Below, one piece after another: positions 44,250-55,579 of a DNA stretch of 64,000 nt; within the stretch, counting starts at the first letter, position 1, and every line of letters starts with the position of its first letter. This DNA comes from Meghimatium bilineatum (Eukaryota > Mollusca > Gastropoda > Stylommatophora > Philomycidae): NCBI GenBank assembly GCA_034231615.1, contig CM067315.1, forward strand, positions 27,947,623 through 28,011,622, in the 5' to 3' direction. The position numbers and the translations under genes were made by a program. The notes beneath the pieces are model-generated. The model saw only the letters and a program-made list of their open reading frames with translations, did no database searches and was not told the origin of the DNA.

Positions 44250-45276
44250 TCTTCTTCTTCTTCTTTCGTTCACTTGAAACATGTCTATATCTGGAATTCT
44301 GTCTCCTTAATAAAACTCACTGTCTTTTGTAGTTCATACAGTGTCCCATAGAGTTTTGATTCCAGTGTTGTTTCCTCTGGCCAATATGTCTGCCTCAGCG
44401 TTTCATGCTCAGAACACTCTTGAAGTATATGTTTGGCAGTCTGTGCTGCCTGTCCACATGTACACATGGCTGTGTTGCCAATCTTGAACTTTGTATACAT
44501 GTGACTGCGGAGTCGGTTGTGTCCTGTTCTGAGACGTAGAATTATAACTTGTTCTGGTCTGTTCATAATATGATAGTCATCTTGTGTTGGTGTTTGTGGC
44601 TTTCTTATTGACTTGATCATCTGTTTTTTCTGATGGTAGGTGATTGGAATATCTGGTTGGTCTTCGGCAGCACCTTCCTTAGCCAGTTGGTCTGCTTTTT
44701 CATTTCCTGGTATTCCACAGTGAGAGGGTATCCACTGCATGGTTACCCTATACTGGTAAGACAATTCACTAAGTAGTTTTTTCAAGTCTGTTAGTTTTTC
44801 AGACTGGAGAGCTTGAAGCACTGACCTTGCATCTGTCAGGAATACCACAGGCTGTAGGTCAGAGTTGGAGTTCAGCAGTTTTTTAGCTGCCACACTAATT
44901 GCCTGGATTTCTGCATCATAATTATTGCAGAATTTTCCTGTCGGTGTTCTGATTGTATCTCTAGGCTTGTGTGGATATTCTATATATACACCTGCACCTC
45001 CATTCCTCACGGCATTCTGTGCTGATCCATCTGTGTATACTCTGACCCATATATCTTGTGGATATTCCTCATCCAGGAAACTGAGGGTGACTGTCCTTCG
45101 CTGCACACTGTTCTGTTCGTCCCCGCTTAGTATTCCTTTCACATGGGTCTGAATGTATATTGGCATTCCATGTCTTTCACTCCACGGGGTTTGTTCTGGT
45201 ACAGGCCTTAAGGGGCTGTCAACTTCAGGTAGGTCTGTAAGTTGTCTACGGAGTCGTTTAGCTTGATGGATAAAGC
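44250..45276 (-). mobile_element. LINE-R, 5'-truncated young copy with RNase H domain
   Basis: 1027 bp bounded by agtattctcaaat at 44237-44249 and 45277-45289. The minus strand is open from the truncation to a stop at 44285; counting from the Met at 45166, 293 residues. An RNase H domain is visible with D46 (YTDGS), E86 (DAEIQ), D112 (TDARS), H149 (PSHCG) and D159 (NEKAD). A CxC(8)H(4)C knuckle follows (C235, C237, H246, C251). The protein ends ETEFQI. The 3' end is gtttcaagtgaacgaaagaa then (GAA)n. RNase H would remove RNA from the RNA:DNA hybrid during retrotransposition. The polymerase part was lost by truncation. Frame and flanks are intact, so the insertion is recent. It belongs to an RNase H-bearing, probably I-like, LINE clade. 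Confidence 0.9.
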
Positions 45277-45439
45277 AGTATTCTCAAATGAAATATTAAG
45301 TATTTATGCCACTTTAAGTTTATTTTTGCATCAAGTTTTTTGTAAATATAAACTCTCTTCCCTCCAAAAATAAAAAAAATAAAAACATTATAGAGAAAAG
45401 GGTACCACCTCGATAGAAATATTAACATAAAAATCAGAG

Positions 45440-45735
45440 GCATGTTGTTTCAAATGAAGCATTTTAATGAGCGACATGAGATTGTGTGGGAAGCACATGT
45501 TTCCAAATATTGGAGAATGTTCATGATCAGGTGACATATTCTTTTCAGAACGTAGTCTTCCCTATGGATATCTTGAATCCTCCGCGGTCTTGGGCAAGTT
45601 GTCCTGCCTCTTCCTGTGACTTGCGCAGGCATTCTTGAATGCGCTTTATCCAACGTCGTCTTGAGCGACCTTTGTCCCTGTTCCTTTTATCATCCCCTCC
45701 AGTAACACTCTCTCCACGCCCACCACACCCATATA
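45440..45735 (-). mobile_element. LINE C-terminal fragment
   Basis: Minus strand reads RGESVTGGDDKRNRDKGRSRRRWIKRIQECLRK in pieces, then DRGGFKISIGK. Same family as 35110-35565. Frame-broken. 45290-45439 is unassigned. Confidence 0.6.
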
Positions 45736-45739
45736 AAAT

Positions 45740-45790
45740 TTATTGGCAATATACTGCTGTAGTTTGCCATTGCTTTCAGGAGGAACATCT
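45740..45790 (-). mobile_element. SINE-F fragment
   Basis: Inverse of gaaagcaatggcaaactac and the following tattgcc block of 34879-35070. Confidence 0.5.
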
Positions 45791-46242
45791 TATTAAAACT
45801 GACACCGAGGAAAACACATACATTCTCACATGCATTGGGGAATGTTAGAAGTGACATACTACGGATGGATAAACAAATCTCACAGAAGAAAGAAGGGATA
45901 GTTGGCCCAGAAGCGTGTGTGATACGCTGATGACAGGATGTGGTAAACTGCGATACTGACGCATTGGAATGCCTCATTTTGGTGACTAAACATGCATTAA
46001 TAAATCTTTAAATCCATAAATCCCCTTACACATCCATACCTTAGGGACAACCAATGTAAGTCCAGTTGTCGCCTCAGTTACAAAACTGAGAAGAACCTGC
46101 GCTTTCGTCTGAAAGACTATGGGTTGTCAAGAGTTACATGCTCACAGTTACAGTGATTATATCATTATTTACATCTAATCGATGTAGTGACTTGACAGCA
46201 CTCACTTGTGACTACGGTAACTGAAATTGTACACACGCAAGT
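45791..46242. other. Unassigned sequence
   Basis: No feature recognised. Confidence 0.4.
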
Positions 46243-46252
46243 TGTATCAAAA

Positions 46253-46820
46253 AAGAAATGTTACACCGTATTGCCCTTGCAGCGGGTGCTTTCAATAAAC
46301 TACGCAACATATGGACGTCAAACACACTAAGAAACACCACAAAACTCAAGTTGTTTAACTCCAACATCATCCCTATTCTATCATATGGGTGCAAAAGTTG
46401 GAAAGCCACAAAAGCCACAGATAAAAGACTCGACTCCTTTGAAAACAAATGCCTACGTACCATTCTGAACGTTAAGTGGAGTGACTTTAAATCTAACACT
46501 ACTATAAGAGAGGAAAGCAAACAAACCTATATATCTTCCTTCATTAGACAAAGGCGTTGGACTTACATCGGCCATGTTCTCAGAATGAACAGCCTAAGAA
46601 TTCCCCAGCAATCACTATATTGGGTGCCACCTTGAGTAAGAAGAAGAGGGAGACCTAGAGAAACTCTACGAAGAACCATTAATAGAGAAGGCATATCAAT
46701 GAACCTAAACAACACGCAACAATGGAAAGACCTGGCAACACAAAGACAGAAATGGAAGGCTATGGTTTCTGCCCTATGCGCCGCCTATGGCCCTGGAGGA
46801 ACATAACATAACATAACAAT
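46253..46820 (+). mobile_element. LINE C-terminal insertion with 10-bp target duplication
   Basis: 568 bp bounded by ttgtatcaaa at 46243-46252 and 46821-46830. The frame reads LAAGAFNKLRNIWTS, TTKLKLFNSNIIPILSYGCKSW, LDSFENKCLRTILNVKWSDF and RQRRWTYIGHVLRMN. A single in-frame TGA follows at 46633-46635. Then the same frame continues RRRGRPRETLRRTINRE, WKDLATQRQKWKAMVSALCAAYGPGGT to a stop, and an (AACAT)n tail. Relative of 27598-28120. Confidence 0.85.
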
Positions 46821-47064
46821 TTGTATCAAACTTTAATTGGGGGAGTAACTAATCTAATCGTTATATAGTTTGGGAATTCAATATTCATTTTGGCAACACT
46901 TAGCTTTTCTATTCTATCTTATAATGACACTTTGGTTATATTTGGATGTGAGAGTAATTGTTTAGTAAAATATTAGCGTTCATATGCCACCTATGATTAC
47001 ATGATATCGTGCAGAAGCGAGTATCATATTGCATATCTGGGATTTAATGATAACGCTGTGATAC

Positions 47065-47480
47065 AAGTAACAGGAAAAATACTTGTGTGAGTCGGAAAGT
47101 ACACATTTCCCTGACAAAAACAGGAAAAATGCTTGTGTGAGTCGGAAAGAAACACATTCCCTTGCCAAGAACAGGAAAAATAATTGTGTGAGCCGGAAAT
47201 TACACATTCCCCTGCCAAGAACAGGAAAAATACTTGTGTGCGTCGGAAAGTACACATTCCCTGCCAAGAACAGGAAAAATACTTGTGTGAGTCGGAAAGT
47301 ACACATTCCCCTGCCAAGAACGGGAAAAATACTTGTGTGAGTCGGAAAGTACACATTCCCCTGCCAAGAACGGGAAAAATACTTGTGTGAGTCGGAAAGT
47401 ACACATTCCCCTGCCAAGAACGGGAAAAATACTTGTGTGAGTCGGAAAGTACACATTCCCCTGCCAAGAACAGGAAATAA
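47065..47480. repeat. Minisatellite, 50-51 bp x 8
   Basis: Units contain aaatacttgtgtgagtcgga and cattcccctgccaagaacag. Confidence 0.92.
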
Positions 47481-48010
47481 AATTGCATTCTGGAAAGCTT
47501 ATAATGATTGAAATATCATACAAGCAGTAATACCCGGCGACACTCGGGAGTAACTTATAAGTAGACCTATAAATATGACCTTTACCATGCATTCAACTTG
47601 AGAATTAAATGAGAAAGGTGATCTTCTTGTTCGTTGTTTATCATGTCTACAAAACAAGTTTAGCTTTCTTGATAAATGCTACTGTATTTGGAAGCTCCTC
47701 ATTGCTCCCGTGCTGTTTTCTGTAAATATCGGTTGTTGTGGGCCAGTGGTCCTCATTAAGAGTTTTCAACACACACACAAACTCTCACACATTAACTTTA
47801 ACAAAATGTCACTTGGCACCAAAATAAAGCTTGTTTTTTATAAAATTCTATACCACGCCTCCCCCTCCAACTCCCAACTTTTTTTTATTATATCTTCTAC
47901 AATTCATATTAACAGAAGGGAAATATATCTTGCAAAGATGGAAGGAATCCTGAAGGGAGATGTACAATGAAGAATGCAATATAAAAAAAAAATAAGTAAA
48001 ATAATATGAC
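47481..48010. other. Unassigned sequence
   Basis: No feature recognised. Confidence 0.4.
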
Positions 48011-48017
48011 AAAGAGC

Positions 48018-48295
48018 CGCCCGTGTGTTGCCAGGGCCCGAAAGGGGAGCAAAGAATAGTAACACAGTTTACCTTCCACGCATGTCGTAAAAGGCGACTA
48101 AGGTTATTGGATGGAGTTCGCTGTCCCATCCCATATAGGGTCAGTGACCCAAAGCCATGCTGAAGTCAGATGTGTCAGGACAAAAGGCGCAGATAATCGC
48201 ATCAATGCTGTAAACCATGACACAGCGCATTCCGTTCTCCGGACTACATCCTGCTAATCTGCAGGAGTTTGAGAACGAACGCAGAAGAAGAAGAA
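48018..48295 (+). mobile_element. SINE-A, full-length copy
   Basis: Starts cgcccgtgtgttgccagggc and ends in the (GAA)n tail. A short match aaagagc at 48011-48017 and 48296-48302 may be the target duplication. It stands directly before the LINE at 48300 and probably inserted into it. Confidence 0.88.
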
Positions 48296-48299
48296 AAAG

Positions 48300-49278
48300 A
48301 GCAAGAACCTACAAAGGAAGAAGAAATATACGCAATAGATAGTTTAAAGAAAGGAAAATATCCAGACAACGATGGCTTAATAACAGACATGATACAATCA
48401 GGAGGTGAGTTCTACATCAAGATCTATCAGAAACTCTACTCATACTCTGGGAAAGTGGTACATGGCCGGAGGAAAGGGAAAAAAATGTTATATTTCCCCC
48501 AAAAAGGCGACCTTCAGATGTGCTCAAAACAATAGCCCGTATATTTTAAATCAAGCAAGTAAAATAATGCTAAATATCATAATAAAAAGAATTAAACTAA
48601 ATTCAAAGTGGAAATACATGAAACACAGGCCAGATTCAGATCGGACAACGGAATAAGAGGCCACATTCTTAACATGAGGCTTATTATAGAAATGTTTAGG
48701 GAATTCTCAACTGACTTACACATGTGCTCCATAGACTATAAAAAAACGTTTGATTGCATTCAACAAGAAACTATGGGAGATAATGAACAACATGGTTTTC
48801 CCAAGACATCTGATTCATATAATAGAAGAACTTTACCAAGATCAAAAGGCTGCAGTGAAGTTAGAGGGTGATCTTTCAGAGTGGATTGAGGTACAGCGTG
48901 GAGTAAGGCAGGGATGCACACTCTCCCCATACCTGTTCAACATCTACGTAGAAAATATAATGAGGAATATGAGAGAAGACATAAACAACACAGACTACCA
49001 CTCTTTAAACATTGTGGTTTTGACATCCATGAACTACGCTACTGCGCAGTTGGCTCTGTGCTTATTTCAAACAATATAAAGGGATTTGAACAACTAATCA
49101 AGAAAACAAAGAAATACAACGAATCACAAAACTTATATTTAAACGTGCAAAAAAAAAATATCATATCAACAGGTATCTTCTTCTTCTTCTTCTTCGGCAA
49201 TAATCTTATCAACAGGTATAAGAACACAGAAACCAAAAATCATAATAGATAATACCGAGATCGAGTGCGTCGATAAAT
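48300..49278 (+). mobile_element. RTE-like LINE, reverse transcriptase region, broken
   Basis: In successive frames it reads EEEIYAIDSLKKGKYPDNDGLITDMIQSGGE, then ASKIMLNIIIKRI, ARFRSDNGIRGHILNMRLIIEMFREF, DLHMCSIDYKKTFDCIQ, then (48750-49079) WEIMNNMVFPRHLIHIIEELYQDQ and GVRQGCTLSPYLFNIYVENIM, followed by a decayed RYADD-like stretch and YNESQNLYLNVQKKNIISTG. These are RT blocks 0-6 in the usual order. At least three frame changes and loss of the catalytic ADD. A SINE-A sits at 49279-49490, after which the LINE resumes. Confidence 0.8.
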
Positions 49279-49490
49279 TGTCATAAGAGGCGACTAAGGA
49301 CGTTATGGGATGGGGTTGACTGTCCCATCCCATATAGGGTCAGTGACCCAAAGCCATGCTGAAGTCGGATGTGTCAGGCTGAAATGTGCAGATATCGCAG
49401 CAATGCTGTAAACCATGACACAACACATTCCGTTCTCCGCAATACATCCTGCTAATCTGCAGGAGTTTGAGAATGAACGCAGAAGAAGAA
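49279..49490 (+). mobile_element. SINE-A copy, 5'-truncated, nested in LINE
   Basis: Begins at the tgtcataagaggcgactaag block and runs to the (GAA)n tail. LINE sequence stops at the codons for CVDK just before it and resumes with LGLSINGAGD just after. Confidence 0.85.
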
Positions 49491-49850
49491 CAAGAAAAAC
49501 TTAGGATTAAGCATTAACGGTGCTGGTGACTGCATGATAGAGATAAGAAAGAGATTGGCAATGGCATATTACAAAATAAAGCGATTGAACATCATATAGA
49601 AAAACAACAGAATTGAAACGAAACTGCTAATGGTAAGTAAGAACTGTTATTTTCCCGGTTACAACATATGAATGTGAAACAGGGACTTTAAGTAAAACTG
49701 CGGCAAAAAGATTAAATTTGAGATGAAATGCTAAAGAAAGATACTTAGAATCTCATGGAAACAAAAAAATAAGAACAAACTCAGATATTATAAACACATT
49801 GAAGGTGACAGAATTTGCGTCAAATGACACATCAACAAGTCTACCAAAAG
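49491..49850 (+). mobile_element. RTE-like LINE, continuation after the SINE-A
   Basis: Reads LGLSINGAGDCMIEIRKRLAMAYYKIKRL, then LLMV and TYECETGTLSKTAAKRL with stops. This is the segment after the polymerase core of the LINE at 48300-49278. 49851-50160 is unassigned AT-rich DNA. Confidence 0.7.
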
Positions 49851-50159
49851 GGAACTGATACACTCAATTTTTAAACTGAAAAATATTTCCTCCCCTCTCT
49901 TTAGAAAGTCGTTTAGTGGGCATATACGGCATGAGTTCTGTTATAACCAAAAGAACTTTTTAAATATATAATTAGAAAGCGATAACAGACTATATAAAGT
50001 TAATAATGTTAACTATAATACTGTCACAATAAACAAAACAATATAGAAACTGGTAGATAGAGCACAACTATGGATAACACTACAGAAATATGTAGTTCCC
50101 CGACATCTGATAAGCATGTCAGAGCATATACGTCAATAGTCAATTTGCAGTAAGAACGA

Positions 50160-51060
50160 GCACAGGTGCATCCGATAAATTTCAAATTCACTCGGGTGTG
50201 AGACAGGGCTATCGCCCCTATTGTTCATAACATACATAGACCAAATCTGCAAAATAGCAAAGACAACGGAAGAACACAATCTGAAGGATACTTTAAACGA
50301 ACTACTATTTGCAGATGACGAAGCACTAGTGGCAGCATCAGAAGAAGAAATACAAATAGATAGACTACATCAAACATGCCAAATCTTTAACATGAAGATA
50401 AATATAGAGAAGACCGTAGTAATGAAGATAGGAAGAACAGAAATAAACACCAATATATATATATTGGAAACAACAGACTTAACCAAGTGACAGAATTCAT
50501 ATACCTAGGAAGTAACAACAGACGGCAAGAGCAGCAAAGAAATACACAATAGATGTAGTAAAGCATATCAATCCCTAGGGCAAATGACACCAATCTTCAG
50601 AAACAAAAACGTAGATTTAAACACCAAACTATCACTATTCAAAACGATTATTATGCCAAAGCTGTGCTACCAAAGCCAAACATGGACAACGACAGCACAA
50701 GACAAACGTAAACTTGTGACAGCTGAAATTACATGCTTACGCAGAATCCTAGGAATATCGTTAAGAGACAGGGTGAGGAATGAGTACATCCGACAAAAAA
50801 CCAGCACATCCCCAATATTAGAATACATCAAAAGACAACAGATCACATGGTTTGTACACATCAGCAGACTACCATCAGACAGTATACCACAGCAAGCTAT
50901 GCTACACAGATACAGTGAAAGCAGACCTAGAGGCCAACCGCGAAAACGATGGACCAATGAAATAAAACAGGCGACAGATTCCACAATATACTGAGCACAC
51001 AAGAGCGCCATTTCCAGAAAACTCTTCTACCCCTGACGCTGAAAGGCAAAAAAGGGTTTT
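50160..51060 (+). mobile_element. LINE with FADD polymerase box and C-terminal region
   Basis: Reads GVRQGYRPY (polymerase block before the catalytic site), then NELLFADDEALVAASEEEIQ and MKINIEKTVVMKIGR. After a frame change come QVTEFIYLGS, then (50584-50994) LSLFKTIIMPKLCYQSQTWT, CLRRILGISLRDRVRNEYIR, ITWFVHISRLPSDSIPQQ and RPRGQPRKRWTNEIKQATDS. The catalytic FADD is present. Two frame changes separate the pieces. Fragments of the same family lie at 16517-16695, 26500-26740 and 57600-57800. Confidence 0.8.
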
Positions 51061-51509
51061 AGCGAATAGATAGAATGTAGAAACTAATTAAAACAATAAA
51101 CACATTAACAAGGACTGTTTCCACATTGCGGTCAAGAAGAAGAAAAAAACACATACACAATAACACAATAACGTGTATTTATGTATAAAGATATTTATAC
51201 CAAGACATCTTTATACATAAATAAAAAGGAATTTAATAAATATTAGGGGAAACGCAAGTATTATATAATTAAAAGTTATTTATTTGACCATATATATAAA
51301 TATGATATAAATTTGTATCTCACAAACTTACCATACTTTCTTCTACGAAATGTGTTCATTCACCAACTGTTCTGCTGTGCTCGGGTGAAACTATCAGAGC
51401 TTTGAAACCCTCAGGCCACGTGATCAATAAAAAGTTAGTGCACAATAAATTGACAAATATTAAGGACAGGACGCAAATATCGAATCAATATAGACCTGAT
51501 AACATATGT
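51061..51509. other. Unassigned AT-rich sequence
   Basis: No feature recognised. Confidence 0.4.
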
Positions 51510-51878
51510 TTCAGATGGGTTTATTTGAAGGCGTAGACGTGAGTAAAGAAATAGGTGGGTTTATTTGTAGGCGTAGACGGGAGTAAAGAAATAGGTGGGT
51601 TTATTTGTAGGCGTAGACAGGAGTAAAGAAATAGGTGGGTTTATTTGTAGGCGTAGACGGGAGTAAAGAAATAGGTGGCTTTATTTGTAGGTGTAGACGG
51701 GAGTAAAGAAATAGGTGGGTTTATTTGTAGGCGTAGACGGGAGTAAAGAAATAGGTGGGTTCATTTGAAGGCGTAGACGGGAGTAAAGAAATAGGTGGGT
51801 TCATTTGAAGGCGTAGACGGGAGTAAAGAAATAGGTAGATTTATTTGTAGGCGTAGTCGCGAGTAAAGAAATATAAGG
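51510..51878. repeat. Minisatellite, 40 bp x 9
   Basis: Units contain ggtgggtttatttgtaggcg and agacgggagtaaagaaata. Confidence 0.93.
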
Positions 51879-52129
51879 TTTTCTAAGTTTACACGGCAAT
51901 CGGCTACAGAAATGGTCACTTTCATATGTTCCCAAACATAAAATTTACAGCAGGGTGAATAGTGGTAAGTGATCTGTTATAGATACTTCAAGAAAAGACA
52001 ATTTAGAGGCAGGCCTACTGCTGAGGAGTAGGTAATACTTAAGGGATTCAATCTTCTACACAATTGAATTACTATTCTCAGTCTTACTCTTTCCTATCAT
52101 TAAGTATGAACAGACACTGAAGAAGATAC

Positions 52130-53478
52130 TCCTACAGGGGTTGACTACTATATGGGTGGACTAGTACAGGGGTCGACTACTATATGGGTAGACTAGTACA
52201 GGGGTCAACTACTATATGGGTGGATCAGTACAGAGGTTGACTACTATATGGATGAACTAGTAAAGGGGTTGACTATTATATGAGTGGATCAGTACAGGGG
52301 TTGACTACTATATGGGTGGATCAGTACAGGGGTTGACTACTATATGGGTGGACTAGTACAGGGGTCGACTACTATATGGGTGGACTAGTACAGGGGTCGA
52401 CTACTATATGGGTGGATCAGTACAGAGGTTGACTACTATATGGATGAACTAGTAAAGGGGTTGACTATTATATGAGTGGATCAGTACAGGGGTTGACTAC
52501 TATATGGGTGGATCAGTACAGGGGTTGACTACTATATGAGTGGATCAGTACAGGGGTTGACTACTATATGGGTGGACCATTACAGGGGTTGACTACTATA
52601 TGAGTGGATCAGTACAGGGGTTGACTACTATATGAGTGGATCAGTACAGGGGTTGACTACTATATGAGTGGATTAGTACAGGGGTTGACTACTATATGGG
52701 TGGATCAGTACAGGGGTCGACTACTATATGAGTGGATTAGTACAGGGGTTGACTACTATATGGGTGGATCAGTACAGGGGTCGACTACTATATGAGTGGA
52801 TTAGTACAGGGGTTGACTACTATATGGGTGGATCAGTACAGGGGTCGACTACTATATGAGTGGATTAGTACAGTGGTTGACTACTATATGAGTGGATCAG
52901 TACATGGGTTGACTACTATATGAGTGGATTAGTACAGGGGTTGACTACTATATGGGTGGATTAGTACAGGGGTTGACTACTATATGAGTGGATTAGTACA
53001 GGGGTTGACTACTATATGGGTGGATCAGTACAGGGGTTGACTACTATATGGATGAACTAGTAAAGGGGTTGACTACTATATGAGTGGATCAGTACATGGG
53101 TTGACTACTATATGAGTGGATTAGTACAGGGGTTGACTACTATATGGGTGGATTAGTACAGTGGTTGACTACTATATGAGTGGATTAGTACAGGGGTTGA
53201 CTACTATATGAGTGGACCATTACAGGGGTTGACTACTATATGGGTGGATCAGTACAGGGGTTGACTACTATATGGATGAACTAGTAAAGGGGTTGACTAC
53301 TATATGAGTGGATCAGTACAGGGGTTGACTACTATATGAGTGGATCAGTACATGGGATGACTACTATATGAGTGGACCATTACAGGGGTTGACTACTATA
53401 TGGGTGGATCAGTACAGGGGTTGATTACTATATGGGTGGACCAATACATGGTCAACTAGTACATGGGTCGACTATTAC
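52130..53478. repeat. Satellite-like array, 32 bp x about 42, with higher-order blocks
   Basis: Units of 32 bp contain ggggttgactactatatggg and tggatcagtaca. A marked variant string (gactattatatgag after gatgaactagtaaag) occurs at 52271 and again 192 bp (6 units) later at 52463. Confidence 0.94.
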
Positions 53479-53589
53479 ATGGGTGGACAAGCTAAAACAG
53501 CTCAAACGAAGTAGAGGATTGACTACACACTACTTGGATTTCCCCTTATTTATTAATTCACTCTCAACAAAACAGATAATACCACTCAC

Positions 53590-53862
53590 TCCGCAGCATC
53601 AGGCAATAATCCACAGGATCATTTACCACTACGCAGATCAGGCAATAATCCACAGGAACATCTACCACTCTGCAGCATCAGGCAATAATCCACAGGAACA
53701 TCTACCACTACGCAGCATCACACAATAATCCACAGGAACCTCTACCACCCCGCAGATCAGGCAATAATCCACAGAAACATCTACCACTCTGCAGCATCAG
53801 GCAATAATCCACAGGAACATCTACCACTCTGCAGCATCAGGCAATAATCCACAGTAAACCAC
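53590..53862. repeat. Minisatellite, 39-40 bp x 7
   Basis: Units contain gcagcatcaggcaataatcc and acaggaacatctaccact. Confidence 0.93.
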
Positions 53863-53929
53863 AGAAAATGTTTGTAAATAAGACAACATGGCCTGGTTTC
53901 ATAATTGTGACTTCTTGAATTCAAGCATA

Positions 53930-54089
53930 CCGCCTAAGACGGATGTGTTGGGCCACTGGCGCAAATAAAACGGCAACACAACGCATTTCCATTCTCTGGA
54001 CTATATTCAACTGGAAATCTTGTAGGACCATTGTCTTGTTACAAGAGAAATCCAGTGGGAGTTTGAGAATGAACGCTGAAGAAGAAGAA
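53930..54089 (+). mobile_element. SINE-B, full-length copy with 13-bp target duplication
   Basis: 160 bp flanked by gaattcaagcata at 53917-53929 and 54090-54102. Starts ccgcctaagacggatgtgtt and ends gaacgctgaa(GAA)n. Confidence 0.92.
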
Positions 54090-54149
54090 GAATTCAAGCA
54101 TAGTTTTTTCATTGGTGTGGTAATCAGTCTTTCCAGGAAATGTGACAAT

Positions 54150-54440
54150 GACATTCCATTGCATATAGATTCAAAAGTTCAGGCTCTAATCACTGATAAT
54201 TCATCAGATGGCAATATTATTATCTACACAGATAGGTCTGTGGTTCAGCATGTGCTCACTGCCTGGGCATCCACGGCTCAATGAAAAGAGAAGTGTAATA
54301 GGGAAGAAACTATTGCTTTCTATACAACCATTAATAGTATAACGATGGAGGTGATGGCAGCAATGATATGACTCGAGTTTCATAGTGCAATAGGTGTCTG
54401 TTTTCTTACTGATTCTATGAGTATGCTTAGAAAAATTCAG
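54150..54440 (+). mobile_element. Decayed LINE RNase H domain, left piece
   Basis: Reads NIIIYTDRSVVQHVLTAW (TD as in the first RNase H motif) and, after a stop and frame change, SITMEVMAAMI and GVCFLTDSMSMLRKIQSG. A second RNase H LINE type, distinct from LINE-R. It is interrupted by the palindromic family P element and resumes near 54900. Confidence 0.6.
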
Positions 54441-54449
54441 TCTGGGTAT

Positions 54450-54835
54450 TTCTGATGTTAGTCGAAACTTGAAACATGGTTATGACGTTTTGATAATCAA
54501 TGGAAACACACATAACATACACAAATTGACGTTTTGATCAAAACGCCTTCAGCAAGAACATATTCACCACAAAAAATTATGAGTAAGAACGGCACTATTG
54601 ACGTTCATATGGCACAGTTAGATATGACCGACTACTACAGGGACCCACAAGCCATGTGAACGTTAATAATTCTGTTCTTACTCATCGTATTATGTGGTGA
54701 ATATGTTCATGCTGAAGGCCATTTCATCAAAATGTTGATTTGTGTGTGTTATTATGTACGTTTTCAGTGATTAGCAAAACTTCAATACCATGTTCCAAGT
54801 TTCGTCCATTAATTTTCAGTTTTGCTGCAGTGACT
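54450..54835. mobile_element. Family P, palindromic pair
   Basis: Two arms of about 180 bp in inverted orientation around about 40 unique bases near 54630. Left words, inverted (gttcttactcataa, gtggtgaatatgttcttgct, gaaggcgttttgatc, tttgtgtatgtta), recur on the right (gttcttactcatcg, gtggtgaatatgttcatgct, gaaggccatttcatc, tttgtgtgtgtta). Related single arms are at 56010-56145 and 59808-59905. The tail-to-tail structure and the gaaggc...gaaacg words suggest a Penelope-like terminal repeat, unproven. Confidence 0.6.
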
Positions 54836-54899
54836 ACATGTCGAGTCAGCCATTAGTAGCTGGAGTCGATAATGAAATATGTGCTAAGTGATTTACCTT

Positions 54900-55284
54900 A
54901 ATTTTTGTAACTGGGCAAGTGGTTGTTAGGGGAAAGGAAAAAGCAGACAGACTTGCCAGCTTGGGCACAGAAACTAGTGGTTACAATGGACTGTACTGAT
55001 ATTTTGACTAAAATCAGATATGAGGTGTATTTCAACCTATATTTATTAGGAGAGATAGTTAAACAGCTTTTACATGCAGTGTCTAAACAGAACTCTTGTA
55101 TGGCAGGGCAAAGTCACCAACACTGATATATTAGAATGAATAAGTAACACCACATGTACAGACTAAGAAGACAGATTGCTGGAACACACTTAAGTGGATG
55201 AATGATGACAGAATACTGAAGGATATACTTTATGGAGAATTAGAACCTGGGAATAGATCTCTGGGTTGATATCTACTTTGGTAC
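54900..55284 (+). mobile_element. Decayed RNase H LINE, right piece
   Basis: Reads VRGKEKADRLASLG (end of RNase H), then in other frames WMNDDRILKDILYGELEPGNRSLG and LWYKE. The LINE continues after the SINE-A at 55296-55426 with ANDMHDTDIIWNHENEMSW (to about 55580). Confidence 0.6.
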
Positions 55285-55295
55285 AAAGAATAAGC

Positions 55296-55426
55296 TTCTT
55301 CTGCGTTCGTTCTCAAACTCCTGCAGATTAGCAGGATGTAGTCCAGAGAACAGAATGCGTTGTGTCATGGTTTACAGCATTGCTGCAGTATCTGTGCCTT
55401 TCGGCCTGACACACCCAACCAGCATG
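55296..55426 (-). mobile_element. SINE-A copy, 5'-truncated, nested in a LINE
   Basis: From the tail (cttcttctgcgttcgttctc) to the cagcatg block. Flanked by aaagaataagc (55285-55295) and aaagaattagc (55427-55437), one difference, a likely 11-bp target duplication. Confidence 0.82.
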
Positions 55427-55579
55427 AAAGAATTAGCAAATGATATGCATGATACAGATATTATATGGAATCATGAGAATGAGATGTCATGGATCATGTT
55501 ACTTGGAAAAGAAAGATCAGGAATGAAAGAAAGATAAGGGAGAAAGTGATAGCAGAGATAGTTCAAGGACTCCACGTCT

